A stretch of DNA of 64,000 nt, taken from contig NZ_CP022222.1 in assembly GCF_009930815.1 (NCBI RefSeq), positions 7,110,501-7,174,500 on the forward strand, read 5' to 3'. Shown in pieces: positions 8,446-17,326 of this stretch. Positions within the stretch are counted from its first letter, which is position 1. The number at the start of each line of letters is the position of its first letter. The notes under the pieces were generated by a model, which was not told the DNA's origin, ran no database searches, and saw only the letters and a program-made list of their open reading frames with translations. The translations under genes and the position numbers were made by a program. This stretch comes from Bradyrhizobium sp. CCBAU 051011. Its GTDB lineage: Bacteria; Pseudomonadota; Alphaproteobacteria; Rhizobiales; Xanthobacteraceae.

Positions 8446-8829
8446 TCAGTGCTTGATATCAGGCGGCAGCTTGCCGCCATTGGCAGCCAGCTTGGCCATG
8501 ACCTGCTTGTGCAGCCAGATATTCATACTGGCGGAATCGTTGCTGTCGCCGGTGTAGCCGAGCTCTTTCGCGAGATCCTTGCGCGCGGCAAAGCTGGAAT
8601 CGATGTCGAGCGCCTTCATCAGGTCGACGATCGAGGTGCGCCACGCCAGCTTCTCTCCCTTGGCAGCGACCGCCTTGTCAAGGATGGGCGCAACGTCGAC
8701 AGTCGCGGCCGCCGGTGCAGCAGCAGCCCCACCGGACGATCCGGTCCCCGCGGCCGCGCCGCCGCCCGCCGGCGCGGCGCCTGCCTTGCTACCGAAGATC
8801 GCGCTCATGATTTTTCCGAAAATGCTCAT
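8446..8829 (-). CDS. DUF3597 family protein
   Basis: A 127-residue protein. The N-terminus MSIFGKIMSAIFG is followed by a Gly/Ala-rich linker (about residues 15-43). The conserved domain (about 44-127) has VDVAPILDKAVAAKGEKLAWRTSIVDLMKALDID, then LAKELGY.GD..DSASMNIWLHKQVM and a GGKLPPDIKH tail. This matches the DUF3597 helical domain, also known from a Salmonella structural-genomics target; no function is established. It is monocistronic with its own terminator. Confidence 0.85.
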   Translation of the reverse strand: MSIFGKIMSAIFGSKAGAAPAGGGAAAGTGSSGGAAAAPAAATVDVAPILDKAVAAKGEKLAWRTSIVDLMKALDIDSSFAARKDLAKELGYTGDSNDSASMNIWLHKQVMAKLAANGGKLPPDIKH

Positions 8830-9120
8830 CGTTCACTCCCAATGACTTGAGGATGGGCTTAAGTCGCCGCCGACTTTTCGACCGGCAGCACCACGCCGGA
8901 TCACCGGCAAGTCTAGCCAGACCGAAGAAGCTTGCCAATGAAACATTCACCTAAGCGTGAGTGCCTTTGTCGCTGTTTGAGAGTACGCTGATGACTCGGT
9001 TCGCGACATGCCAGTTCCATCCCTCTGTCTTCGCGGCTGGCCTGATCGTGATCATTTTATGAAACGGCGCATTGCGTCTTTCGACAGGCGCACCATGCGA
9101 CCGCCAGGGAGACAGCGACC
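8830..9120. other. Intergenic region, 291 bp
   Basis: This is the divergent promoter region between the DUF3597 gene and the DUF2189 gene. I see no small gene, RNA or repeat in it. Confidence 0.5.
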
Positions 9121-10032
9121 ATGGCCACCTTTCACGGCAATGTCACATCAATGGCGCAGGGCGTAACCGATCGTGCTGCCGCGCCAGTCATCCGAACCAT
9201 CGGCTTGTTAGATCTCCATCGCGCCTTGCAGCGCGGCTGGGAAGATTTCAAGGCGGTACCAACTCACGCTATCATTCTGTGCGTCATCTATCCCGTGCTC
9301 GGACTGATGCTGGCACGCGCTGTGCTCGGCTATTCCGTGCTGCCACTGCTGTTTCCGCTCGCCGCCGGCTTTGCCCTGATCGGTCCGTTTGCGGCAGTCG
9401 GTCTTTATGAGATGAGCCGCCGCCGCGAACGCGGTGAACAGGCAACCGCCTGGGATGCGCTCGAAGTCGTGCGCTCGCCGTCGTTCGGCGCGATGCTCGG
9501 GCTCGGCGTCCTGCTGCTGGCCCTGTTCGTGACCTGGGTGGCCACCGCGCAGGCGATCTACATCGCCGCGTTCGGCTATGCGGGAGCGACCGGCATTTCC
9601 GATTTCGTCACGCGCGTGCTGACCACGTCACAAGGCTGGTGGCTGATCGTGGTTGGCTGCGGCGTGGGCTTCCTGTTCGCGCTCGTCGCGCTTTGCATCA
9701 GCGTGGTCTCCTTCCCGCTGATGCTCGACCGCCATGCCGGCGCCGGCGACGCGATGGTGACTTCGCTGCGCGCGGTAGCACGCAATCCCGCGCCGATGGC
9801 GGCATGGGGATTGATTGTCGCGGCGCTGCTGGTCGTGGGAACGTTGCCGTGCTTCCTGGGCCTGGCTGTCGTCATCCCGCTGCTCGGTCACGCCACCTGG
9901 CATCTCTATCGAGAGACGATCGAGCCGGAACTCAATCCACAGCCGCTTCCGCCCCGCGCGCACCGCGAACGCAAGCCGGCCGCCGATTTCCCGGCCAACC
10001 TGTTCCCCTGGCGGCGCAAGGACGGCGCCTAG
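9121..10032 (+). CDS. DUF2189 integral membrane protein
   Basis: A 303-residue protein; an AGGGAGA ribosome site precedes the ATG. It has about six hydrophobic segments. The family signature is an N-terminal DLHRALQRGWEDFKAVPTHAI before the first helix, then LAAGFALIGPFAAVGLYEMSRRRERGE, and later LMLDRHAGAGDAMVTSLRAVARNPAPM. The C-terminal tail is cytosolic, basic and proline-rich. It is an inner-membrane protein of unknown function, found in cytochrome oxidase-linked contexts in some alphaproteobacteria, but nothing here shows that link. A strong terminator follows. Confidence 0.9.
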   Translation: MATFHGNVTSMAQGVTDRAAAPVIRTIGLLDLHRALQRGWEDFKAVPTHAIILCVIYPVLGLMLARAVLGYSVLPLLFPLAAGFALIGPFAAVGLYEMSRRRERGEQATAWDALEVVRSPSFGAMLGLGVLLLALFVTWVATAQAIYIAAFGYAGATGISDFVTRVLTTSQGWWLIVVGCGVGFLFALVALCISVVSFPLMLDRHAGAGDAMVTSLRAVARNPAPMAAWGLIVAALLVVGTLPCFLGLAVVIPLLGHATWHLYRETIEPELNPQPLPPRAHRERKPAADFPANLFPWRRKDGA

Positions 10033-10055
10033 GCTGCAGGGAACCTGATCAATCA

Positions 10056-10083
10056 AACCGCCGGTCGATCCGACCGGCGTTTT
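10056..10083 (+). terminator. Rho-independent terminator
   Basis: A perfect 9-bp stem, CGCCGGTCG at 10059-10067 with CGACCGGCG at 10071-10079, has a 3-nt loop and is followed by TTTT. It ends the DUF2189 transcript. Confidence 0.9.
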
Positions 10084-10240
10084 GGCTGTTCACCGCTCAC
10101 TAACGATGAATTGAGCATGTTCAACGGAATAGCATCCAGGGCCACGATTTGAGCCTTGTTTTGGCCGATCTTGCTTCGAACATTCGGCGTGACGTTGACA
10201 CTAACCTCGATGACGCATCGATCGTGGAGCGAACGGCACG

Positions 10241-11056
10241 ATGACCTCTCGCCTGTCTCTGCGCGCTCTCGCCTTGGGCGCCCTGTTACTGAGTTCTGCG
10301 GCGCCTGCACTCGCCGCGCCCTGCGGCACGGGCTCGTTCGAAACCTGGCTGGAAGACTTCAAGAAGGAAGCGGCAGCCAAGGGAATATCGGCGTCCGCCA
10401 TCCAGGCCGGCCTGTCCGGCGTCACGCTCGACAAGAGCGTGCTGGCCCGCGATCAATCGCAGAAGGTTTTTAGCCAGAGTTTTGAGGAATTCTCCGGCCG
10501 CATGGTTCCGCCCCGGCTCACCCGCGGCTCCAACATGCTCAAGCAATACGGCTCGGTGCTCGGGCGTATCGAGCAGGCCTATGGCGTATCAGGCGAAGTG
10601 CTGGTGGCGATCTGGGGCCTGGAAACCGATTTCGGCGTCAACATTGGAAAATTCTCGACCCTGCGCGCACTGGCGACGCTGGCCTATGATTGCCGGCGCA
10701 CCGAGTTGTTCAAGGCGGAGTTGATGGATGCGCTGCGCATTGTCGAGCGCGGCGATATCGCGCCACAGGATCTGCGCGGCGCCTGGGCCGGCGAAATCGG
10801 CCAGACCCAGTTCATGCCCTCGTCCTACATCAAATTCGCGGTCGATTTCGACGGCAATGGCCGCCGCGATCTCATGCGCAGCCCGCCGGACGTGCTGGCC
10901 TCGACCGCGAACTTCCTCGCCAACCATGGCTGGCAGCGCGGGAAAGAGTGGGAGCCCGGCAGCGCCAATTTCGCTGCGATCAAGGAGTGGAACAAGAGCG
11001 AGGTCTACGCCAAGACCATCGCAGCTTTCGCAACGCAGCTTTCGCGCGCGCCCTAG
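10241..11056 (+). CDS. Lytic murein transglycosylase, MltB family (SLT_2 fold)
   Basis: A 271-residue protein with a signal peptide (SLRALALGALLLSSAAPALA). It cleaves the MurNAc-GlcNAc bond of peptidoglycan with formation of 1,6-anhydroMurNAc. The catalytic Glu is E128 in IWGLETDFG. The other family blocks are present: FSGRMVPPRLTRG, AGEIGQTQFMPSSY and VDFDGNGRRDL. There is no lipobox, so it is a soluble periplasmic member unlike E. coli MltB. The C-terminal peptidoglycan-binding domain seen in some homologues is absent. It ends in a bidirectional terminator. Confidence 0.92.
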   Translation: MTSRLSLRALALGALLLSSAAPALAAPCGTGSFETWLEDFKKEAAAKGISASAIQAGLSGVTLDKSVLARDQSQKVFSQSFEEFSGRMVPPRLTRGSNMLKQYGSVLGRIEQAYGVSGEVLVAIWGLETDFGVNIGKFSTLRALATLAYDCRRTELFKAELMDALRIVERGDIAPQDLRGAWAGEIGQTQFMPSSYIKFAVDFDGNGRRDLMRSPPDVLASTANFLANHGWQRGKEWEPGSANFAAIKEWNKSEVYAKTIAAFATQLSRAP

Positions 11057-11062
11057 CAAACT

Positions 11063-11095
11063 CAAAGGGCCCCGGCCGCAATAACCGGCCCTTTG
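11063..11095. terminator. Bidirectional terminator hairpin
   Basis: CAAAGGGCC at 11063-11071 pairs with GGCCCTTTG at 11087-11095. It lies between the convergent genes ending at 11056 and 11108. Confidence 0.8.
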
Positions 11096-11107
11096 CCACG
11101 CTCTATT

Positions 11108-11362
11108 TCACGCGCTCGCTTGCATCGCCTTGCTCAGATGAGCCGCGCAGGCGCCAGCCTTGCCGCTCAGCATCGCATCCTGGGCAGCCGCGATTTCCTT
11201 CTGCGCGGCGATCTTCCCTTCGCCGTCCGCCATGTTCTCGATCATCGTTTCGGTCCTGCTCAGATTATCGCCGCTGCAACTCGCTTTGACTCGCGCGGCG
11301 TCGGCTGGAGAGACGGCATAGGCCAGGACTGCTACCGCAGCCGCGAGTAGTTTGTTGAGCAT
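11108..11362 (-). CDS. Small exported protein of unknown function
   Basis: An 84-residue protein with a signal peptide (NKLLAAAVAVLAYAVSPADA) leaving about 64 mature residues. These include two cysteines (ASCSGDN and GACAAHL) that could form a disulfide between the helices. The helical, Ala/Glu/Lys-rich mature part resembles small periplasmic proteins seen widely in Bradyrhizobium. An AAGGGGAATT ribosome site precedes the ATG. No function can be assigned. Confidence 0.75.
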   Translation of the reverse strand: MLNKLLAAAVAVLAYAVSPADAARVKASCSGDNLSRTETMIENMADGEGKIAAQKEIAAAQDAMLSGKAGACAAHLSKAMQASA

Positions 11363-12050
11363 CGAAATTCCCCTTTTTGATTTTTTTCACAGGCGGCGCC
11401 ATCGCCGCCTGCAAAAGCAATTGTTCGCCGAAGCGGGAAAACTTCGGAATGAACTTCGCGCGAGGTCATGGGCGCGGCGCGCAAGGACAAGAGACGATTC
11501 GCGAAGAAGCGACACCTTGATTGCGTGAAGGCCTCAGCGCCAGGAGACCAGCGCCTGCGGTCCGATTGGCGCCGACCATGCTGACACGGCAGCTCCGTCA
11601 AGCAGGTCGGTTATCTATGGGCAGGCTGAGAAGCCGCTCCCAGGCAACGCTGTAATAATGAATTTATATTCAGTTAAGATCATTCAACGCATGCGATTCG
11701 CGCATAAGAAAATTCCAAGAATCAGGGGTTTTCCGCCATTTTTGTCCGCCTCGGATCGTTCTATGGCGGCGTTGGCTAACAGTTCGGCAGCAAAACAAGG
11801 GTTATTCGTCTTTTACGGAAAACCCGCAAATTTACGGCATTAGTTGTATAGTTTGAGACCGCCCTCGCACGCTTCGAACGGTCGATCCGCAAGCCATGCC
11901 GAAAGGTTAAGCGGACCTTATCGCAGTTATGCGTTTGACGATTAGCTGCACCGCAACATCGGAACTTCTGCACTGCAAAATCTAAGCTATATTCATTTCA
12001 ACGATGAAGCTGTCCTCCAAGAGCTGAATCGTAACTGCAAGGAGACTACC
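11363..12050. other. Intergenic region, 688 bp, unusually AT-rich centre
   Basis: No gene is supported. From about 11650 to 12000 the composition drops well below the GC-rich surroundings, with A/T runs such as AATAATGAATTTATATTC and many short poly-A or poly-T tracts. It is the upstream region of the DUF1127 gene and could hold regulatory sites or a small RNA; I see no defined structure. A 61-codon frame at 11658-11843 has no ribosome site or family match. Confidence 0.5.
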
Positions 12051-12203
12051 ATGTTGCTCTCGCTCATCCGCATGATCCAGGCTTTCCGGGATTATCAGCG
12101 CAATGTCAGCGAACTGTCCCAGCTCAGCGATCGCGAGCTGGCCGATATCGGCCTCGATCGTTCGGACATTCCGCGCGTTGCCGCCGGGACCTATAACGGC
12201 TGA
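12051..12203 (+). CDS. DUF1127 (YjiS-like) small protein
   Basis: A 50-residue protein with a strong AAGGAG site 7 bp before the ATG. The sequence MLLSLIRMIQAFRDYQRN followed by LSQLSDRELADIGLDRSDIPRVA is the classic DUF1127 arrangement. Such arginine-rich small proteins have been linked to RNA binding and phosphate or carbon metabolism in other alphaproteobacteria; nothing here narrows that. It is short and monocistronic, with a terminator 30 bp downstream. It is likely highly expressed given the strong ribosome site and long upstream region (inference). Confidence 0.93.
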   Translation: MLLSLIRMIQAFRDYQRNVSELSQLSDRELADIGLDRSDIPRVAAGTYNG

Positions 12204-12231
12204 TCGCTGTTCAGCCGCCTGATGAACGGAT

Positions 12232-12262
12232 AACGCCCGCCTCCGCTGCGGGCGTTGTCGTT
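12232..12262 (+). terminator. Rho-independent terminator
   Basis: AACGCCCGC at 12232-12240 pairs with GCGGGCGTT at 12248-12256, with a 7-nt loop, followed by GTCGTTT. Confidence 0.8.
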
Positions 12263-12392
12263 TGAACCTCGATCTTGACGCGTTTCTTCACGCGAACCGG
12301 TTATACACCCACGGATCAAGTCCGAGGGCATGCTTCGCTTGAAAACGCTATTGCAGGTGCGCTTTGCGTGAAAACGCGCTAACCCTGCGCGC

Positions 12393-13826
12393 ATGATTTC
12401 CTCTACCTCCCAAACTGACACCGTCCATGTGATTGGCGGCGGCCTCGCCGGCTCTGAAGCCGCCTGGCAAGTCGCCAATGCGGGCGTTCGCGTCGTGCTG
12501 CACGAGATGCGGCCGTTACGGATGACCGAGGCGCACCGCACCGAGGGCCTGGCCGAACTGGTCTGTTCCAACTCATTCCGGTCAGACGATGCGGCCAACA
12601 ACGCCGTAGGCCTGCTCCATGCCGAGATGCGCCGGCTGGGATCGATGATCATGCGCTCCGCCGATGCCAACCAGGTGCCCGCCGGCGGGGCACTGGCGGT
12701 CGACCGCGATGGGTTTTCCGCGGCTGTCACGCGCGCCCTGCACGACCACCCGCTGATCGCGATCGACCGGAGCGAGATCGCCGGGCTGCCGCCTGCCGAA
12801 TGGGGCAATGTGATCGTCGCGACCGGCCCCCTCACCTCGGCGCCGCTGGCAGACGCCATTCGCGAGCTGACGGATGAGAACGCGCTGGCGTTCTTCGACG
12901 CGATCGCGCCGATCGTGCATAAGGATTCCATCGACATGTCGGTGGCGTGGTTTCAGTCGCGCTACGACAAGGTCGGACCCGGCGGCACCGGCGCCGACTA
13001 CATCAACTGTCCGATGACCAAGGAACAGTATGACGCCTTCGTCGCGGCATTGCTGGCCGGCGACAAGGTGGACTTCAAGGAATGGGAGACCAACACGCCC
13101 TATTTCGACGGCTGCCTGCCCGTCGAGGTGATGGCCGAGCGCGGCCACGAGACGCTGCGGCACGGACCGATGAAGCCGGTCGGGCTCACCAATCCGCACA
13201 ACCCGACAGTCAAGCCTTACGCCATCGTGCAATTGCGGCAGGACAACAAGCTCGGCACGCTCTACAACATCGTCGGCTTCCAGACCAAGCTGAACTACGG
13301 CGCGCAGCAGCGCGTGTTCCGCACCATTCCCGGGCTCGAGAACGCCGAATTCGCCAGGCTCGGCGGCCTGCATCGCAACACCTTCCTCAACTCGCCGAAG
13401 CTGCTGGATGGCCAGTTGCGGCTGCGTGCGCAGCCACGGCTGCGCTTTGCAGGGCAGATGACCGGCTGCGAGGGCTATGTGGAATCCGCCAGCATCGGGC
13501 TCATCGCAGGCCTTTACGCTGCGGCCAATGCGCGGGCGCAATCGCTTGAACCGCCACCTCCGACCACGGCGCTGGGCTCGCTGCTCGGCCATATCACCGG
13601 CGGCCATATCGAAACCATCGAGGCGGGCACGCGCTCGTTCCAGCCGATGAACATCAACTTCGGACTATTCCCGCCGCTTGCCAGCCTGCCGACCAAAAAG
13701 GCGGACGGCACGCGGCTGCGCGGCAACGAGAAGACGGTCGCCAAGAAGCAAGCGCTCAGCGCGCGGGCGCTAACCGATCTCGATCGCTGGATCGCCGAGC
13801 ATCTCGGCGTAGCGGCGGCGGCGTAA
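12393..13826 (+). CDS. trmFO: TrmFO, folate-dependent tRNA (uracil-5-)-methyltransferase
   Basis: Flavoprotein that makes 5-methyluridine-54 in the T-loop of tRNA using methylene-tetrahydrofolate. It has 477 residues, the usual length. The FAD-binding motif [13 protein letters not shown] is at about residues 13-25, followed by the family blocks [26 protein letters not shown] and [13 protein letters not shown] conserved C-terminal block reads [11 protein letters not shown]. Catalytic cysteines are visible in LVCSNSF and MTGCEGYVE. The kinase-like fusion gene starts 4 bp after its stop, so the two are probably cotranscribed. Confidence 0.97.
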   Translation: MISSTSQTDTVHVIGGGLAGSEAAWQVANAGVRVVLHEMRPLRMTEAHRTEGLAELVCSNSFRSDDAANNAVGLLHAEMRRLGSMIMRSADANQVPAGGALAVDRDGFSAAVTRALHDHPLIAIDRSEIAGLPPAEWGNVIVATGPLTSAPLADAIRELTDENALAFFDAIAPIVHKDSIDMSVAWFQSRYDKVGPGGTGADYINCPMTKEQYDAFVAALLAGDKVDFKEWETNTPYFDGCLPVEVMAERGHETLRHGPMKPVGLTNPHNPTVKPYAIVQLRQDNKLGTLYNIVGFQTKLNYGAQQRVFRTIPGLENAEFARLGGLHRNTFLNSPKLLDGQLRLRAQPRLRFAGQMTGCEGYVESASIGLIAGLYAAANARAQSLEPPPPTTALGSLLGHITGGHIETIEAGTRSFQPMNINFGLFPPLASLPTKKADGTRLRGNEKTVAKKQALSARALTDLDRWIAEHLGVAAAA

Positions 13827-13830
13827 TCCC

Positions 13831-14934
13831 ATGGCTCTGCCGAAAGACGACGCCGCCACGCTGTCGGCGCGATGGACCGAAGGCGTGCTGCTGAAGCGCG
13901 ACGTGTTCTCCACGGTCGAACGCGGCCGTTTTCGCGATGAAGCCGCCGAGGTCGATGCCGTGCTGCGCCGGCTCGATCAGGTGCCGCTGTGGTCCTATCC
14001 CCTCGCACGCCATCTGTTCGCCCGCGAGCGCCGCGCGCTGGCGCTGGCGCGTGATCTCGACGTCGGCCCGAAGCTGCTCTGGGCAGGACGGAAGGCACTG
14101 GTGCGCGGCTTCATCGACGGCGTCGCGCTGCATCTGGCCAAACCCCATGGCGACCTCGCCTATTTCCGCTCCGCCAAATCAGCGCTTCGCAAGCTGCACC
14201 GCGCCGGCATCTGCCACAACGATCTCGCCAAGGAGCAGAACTGGCTGGTGAGCCGCGACGGCCGGGCCTACCTCACCGATTTTCAACTGGCCGCCTGCTT
14301 TTCGACCCGCAGCCGCCTGTTCCGGATCGCCGCCTATGAGGACCTGCGGCATCTGCTGAAGCACAAGCGCAGCTATGCGCCGGCGGCGCTAACGCCGATG
14401 GAGCGCAAAATTCTCGCGCGCAAATCCTTCGTCGCCAGCCTCTGGCTCAAGACCGGCAAGAAGGTCTATCAGGCCATCACCCGCGGCCTGTTCAACTTCA
14501 CCGATCGCGAAGGCGGCGGGCGCCGGCTGGTCAACGACGCGCCTGTCCTGATCGAGCTGATCCGGAAGAATCCCGATGTGCGCGATACCGCCATCGTCGC
14601 ATTCGCCGACCGGCGCAGCGGCGTCGGGCTGTATGCCTTTGTCGAGGCCGACAAGGTCGAGCTGGAAAAGCAGTTGCGCAGCGAACTTGCCGCCGCCAAA
14701 GGCGTCAAGCCGCCAGAGCATATTCAGGTCGTCCACGCCCTGCCGCGCGACGCCGCCGGCAAGCCGCGCACGGAAATCCTGCAGCTCGTCGCGATGAATC
14801 AGGTCGACCTGATCGAGCCGCTCATCAACAACGAGGTCGATCGTGCGTTCCTGAAGGACATTCTCGAGAGCCGAAAGAATTTGCGCGACCGGTTCAATTT
14901 CGAGAGCAGCGAGTTGAATTCGCGGTCCCGCTAG
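13831..14934 (+). CDS. Kinase-like fold fused to AMP-binding enzyme C-terminal domain
   Basis: A 367-residue soluble protein. Residues about 20-190 look like a Ser/Thr or RIO-type kinase: an N-terminal region with VLLKRDVFSTVERG, a catalytic loop HNDLAKEQN at 129-137 (H-x-D-x-x-K-x-x-N), and TDF at 149-151 in place of DFG. Residues about 238-325 match the small C-terminal domain of acyl-adenylating enzymes (VLIELIRKNPDVRDTAIVAF, then ALPRDAAGKPRT, with the Gly-Lys of the catalytic loop at 310-311). The large N-terminal adenylation domain is absent. It follows trmFO by 4 bp. The substrate of either domain is unknown. Domain assignment is by eye but both motif sets are clear. Confidence 0.8.
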   Translation: MALPKDDAATLSARWTEGVLLKRDVFSTVERGRFRDEAAEVDAVLRRLDQVPLWSYPLARHLFARERRALALARDLDVGPKLLWAGRKALVRGFIDGVALHLAKPHGDLAYFRSAKSALRKLHRAGICHNDLAKEQNWLVSRDGRAYLTDFQLAACFSTRSRLFRIAAYEDLRHLLKHKRSYAPAALTPMERKILARKSFVASLWLKTGKKVYQAITRGLFNFTDREGGGRRLVNDAPVLIELIRKNPDVRDTAIVAFADRRSGVGLYAFVEADKVELEKQLRSELAAAKGVKPPEHIQVVHALPRDAAGKPRTEILQLVAMNQVDLIEPLINNEVDRAFLKDILESRKNLRDRFNFESSELNSRSR

Positions 14935-14942
14935 CCCGGATG

Positions 14943-15043
14943 TCGTCACCCGCGAAAGCGGGTGATCCAGTATTCCAGAGACGTTCGTGTTCAATCGAGA
15001 GGCCGCGGCGTACTGGATACCCCGCCTTCGCGGGGTATGACGA
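14943..15043. repeat. Palindromic repeat, family D (GTCACCCGCGAAAGCGGGTGA type)
   Basis: Two local hairpins flank a central part: CACCCGC-GAAA-GCGGGTG at the left and CCCCGC-CTTC-GCGGGG at the right. ATCCAGTA and TACTGGAT pair across the middle. It occupies the convergent junction between the kinase-like gene and the phytoene-synthase-like gene. Confidence 0.8.
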
Positions 15044-15063
15044 CCTCCATGGGCGGCATCTTC

Positions 15064-15927
15064 CTATCCGCCGAACTCCCGTGATCGCGACGCACGCCAC
15101 AGCGTCCACAGAATCCGCAGTCGCGACGTCGCCTGCGGGACGAATGGATCGGCGTCGGCCCGTGACATGCGCTTCAGATCGCGGCGGATCAGCGCCAAAG
15201 GCAGGAAGACTGGCCGCACCTGCGGCGGCACATGCGTGAGCAGCTCGAAGGCCGTCTCAAGATGTTTTCGGGCCTCGCCAATCAGATGATCGATCGCGGC
15301 ACGCGCCTGTGGCGTCTGCTTGCCCGCAAATACCTGCTCCATGCCGCTGCCATGTTGCTGCAGCAATTGCAGCGGCACGAAAAGCTGCCGCCGCGCGGCA
15401 TCGTGGGGCAACGCCGTGAGTACCTGGGCTATTCCCTGCGCCAGCCCGCCATGGCGCGCAAGATGGTCGATCGCCGCCGACGGCGGCGCCGCGATCCGCG
15501 CAGCCAGCGAGAACAGCGCTGACGAGGTGTCGGTGACATACCCCTCCAGCGCGGCCATCGACGGCATCGGATCGTTGTAGAGGTCGAACTGGTGCTCCTC
15601 GATCAGCCGCAATAGCGGCTCGATCGGCAGGCGAAATTCGCCGACCGTTTGCCGGAGTTCGGCAGCGACCGGATTGCCCTCGACGCCGCCATGGCCGGCG
15701 CCTTCGAGCATGTCGGTCCACCACTGCATCCGCATCTCGCCAGGCAATGGCTGGCTGACCTGCTCGCGCACGCGCGAGATCTCGACATTGAAGGCATAAA
15801 TCGACAGCAGGGCGCGGCGCTGGACCGCCGGCAGGAACAATGTCGAGGCATAGCGGACGAAGTCGTGCGTGCGCACCAGATCGGCGCAGAACGCGGCGGA
15901 ATCCTTCGACGTCGCGGCCTCGCTCAT
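15064..15927 (-). CDS. Squalene/phytoene-synthase-fold protein, NDUFAF6-like, probably non-catalytic
   Basis: A 287-residue protein with the all-helical isoprenoid-synthase fold. YAFNVEISRVREQ at about residues 45-57 occupies the place of the first Asp-rich motif (DDxxD-like). The second motif region, LAQGIAQVLTALPHDAARR (162-180), lacks the canonical R-D-x-x-E-D. Loss of both metal-binding motifs argues against prenyl-diphosphate condensation. The human complex I assembly factor NDUFAF6 is such a non-catalytic homologue. The start ATG overlaps the stop of the Mth938 gene by 4 bp (ATGA), and both lie downstream of secF. A role in respiratory complex assembly is inference. Confidence 0.8.
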   Translation of the reverse strand: MSEAATSKDSAAFCADLVRTHDFVRYASTLFLPAVQRRALLSIYAFNVEISRVREQVSQPLPGEMRMQWWTDMLEGAGHGGVEGNPVAAELRQTVGEFRLPIEPLLRLIEEHQFDLYNDPMPSMAALEGYVTDTSSALFSLAARIAAPPSAAIDHLARHGGLAQGIAQVLTALPHDAARRQLFVPLQLLQQHGSGMEQVFAGKQTPQARAAIDHLIGEARKHLETAFELLTHVPPQVRPVFLPLALIRRDLKRMSRADADPFVPQATSRLRILWTLWRASRSREFGG

Positions 15928-16307
15928 GGCACTGCAATCAACGCCGCCGCGACGCGTCGCCGCTCACCCAGCATGATGTTGTAGGTGCGGATCGCAGGCC
16001 CCGTCTGCATCGCATCGAGCACCACGTGCACGGCGCGCAGCGCCTCGCGCAGGCCGCGTGGCGGTACCCACACTTCCGTGCCGGTGCCGACGATCAGCGT
16101 ATCGATGGAATTGGCGGCCTTGAACACGCGCGCCAGCGAATATTCATCGATCTCGGCAGGTTTCGTCACCGGCCAGGCCCAGATCGCATCCGGCAGGCAC
16201 AACAGCGACCCGCGATGCGACATGTCGGCGAAAGCGAAGCCGCCCTTGCCGTAGGCTTCGATCGGCGCCGACCTCGGAAGATGCGGAGCGTCCGAGGATG
16301 TGGCCAT
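15924..16307 (-). CDS. Mth938-domain (DUF498) protein, NDUFAF3-like
   Basis: A 127-residue protein using the ATG at 16307, 4 bp after the secF stop. The Mth938 fold is visible: APIEAYGKGGFAFADMSHRGSLLCLPDAIWAWP, then IDTLIVGTGTEVWVPP, LREALRAVHVVLDAMQTG and TYNIMLGERRRVAAALIAV. Human NDUFAF3, a complex I assembly factor, has this fold. The position between secF and the NDUFAF6-like gene, with translational coupling on both sides, suggests joint work at the inner membrane. The bacterial function is not proven. Confidence 0.85.
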   Translation of the reverse strand: MATSSDAPHLPRSAPIEAYGKGGFAFADMSHRGSLLCLPDAIWAWPVTKPAEIDEYSLARVFKAANSIDTLIVGTGTEVWVPPRGLREALRAVHVVLDAMQTGPAIRTYNIMLGERRRVAAALIAVP

Positions 16308-16311
16308 ATAA

Positions 16312-17316
16312 CTACTTCTTCGCAGGCGTATCCGGCGCGTCGCGGTGCTCGCCAACACCGAGATAGATCAGGATCGGCGCGGCAATGAAGATCGAGGTGT
16401 AGGTGCCGACCAGCACCACGCCGAACATCATGACCGCAGTGAAGCTGTGGATCGCGTGGCCGCCGAACAGGAGCAGCGCAAGCAACGCAAGCGTCACCGT
16501 GACGTGGGTGATGATTGAGCGCGACAATGTCGAATTGATGGACTCGTTCAGAAGCTGCGGCATCGGCATCTTCTTGTAGCGCCGCAGCATTTCCCGGATG
16601 CGGTCGTAGATGACGACGGTGTCGTTCAGGGAGTAGCCGAGAATCGTCAACAGCGCCGCGATACTGGTGAGGTCGAAATCGACCTGCGAGATCGACATGA
16701 AGCCGATCGTCAGCACGATGTCGTGGACGTTGGCAATCATGGCGCCGAGCGCGAACTGCCATTCGAACCGGAACCAGAGATAGATCAGGATCCCGACGAT
16801 CGCGACCATCAGGCCGACCATGCCGAAGGCCAGCAATTCGCCTGATACGCGGGGGCCAACGACTTCGACGCGGCGATATTCGACGGAATCGCCGAGAGCA
16901 CCGCGGACCTTCTGCACCGCAGCCTGCTGCGCAGCGTCGCCGCCGGGTTGCTCGGCCACCCGTATCAGCACGTTGGCTTGACCTTCACCGAACTGCTGCA
17001 GCTGGATGTCGCCGAGCCCAAGCGTACTCAGCGTCCCGCGCATCGCGCCGATATCGGCCGCGCCGGACTTGGATTGCACTTCCAGCAGCGTGCCGCCCTT
17101 GAAATCGATGCCGAAATTCAGCCCATGGGTGAAAAACAGCACGATCGCGACGATCGAAAGCGCTGCCGATATCGGAAAGCTGATGCGGCGAAAGCGCGTG
17201 AAATCGAAGTGCGTATCGTCAGGGACGATGCGCAGCGGCGGCAACAGATCGAAGATGGCGACGATGGTCAGGATGACGACCAGAACGCCCAGCGCAATGA
17301 GAACGTATTGAGTCAC
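16312..17316 (-). CDS. secF: Protein translocase subunit SecF
   Basis: Partner of SecD in the Sec auxiliary complex that pulls secreted chains using the proton gradient. The start is a GTG at 17316 with AGGAA 8 bp upstream, giving 334 residues. It has six membrane helices and the SecF signature block GIDFKGGTLLEV at about residues 70-81, plus GYSLNDTVVIYDRIREMLRR in the second half. It lies 10 bp after the secD stop. The C-terminus is hydrophilic. The GTG start was chosen because the only upstream ATG-like start would extend into secD. Confidence 0.97.
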   Translation of the reverse strand: MTQYVLIALGVLVVILTIVAIFDLLPPLRIVPDDTHFDFTRFRRISFPISAALSIVAIVLFFTHGLNFGIDFKGGTLLEVQSKSGAADIGAMRGTLSTLGLGDIQLQQFGEGQANVLIRVAEQPGGDAAQQAAVQKVRGALGDSVEYRRVEVVGPRVSGELLAFGMVGLMVAIVGILIYLWFRFEWQFALGAMIANVHDIVLTIGFMSISQVDFDLTSIAALLTILGYSLNDTVVIYDRIREMLRRYKKMPMPQLLNESINSTLSRSIITHVTVTLALLALLLFGGHAIHSFTAVMMFGVVLVGTYTSIFIAAPILIYLGVGEHRDAPDTPAKK

Positions 17317-17326
17317 GGTGGGGTTC

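Noticed and set aside
11658..11843. 61-codon frame in the AT-rich region
   Set aside because: It has no ribosome site or recognisable family, and lies within a non-coding-looking AT-rich stretch.
12582..13607. Minus-strand frame opposite trmFO
   Set aside because: It is a shadow of trmFO; the FAD motif and family blocks are on the plus strand.
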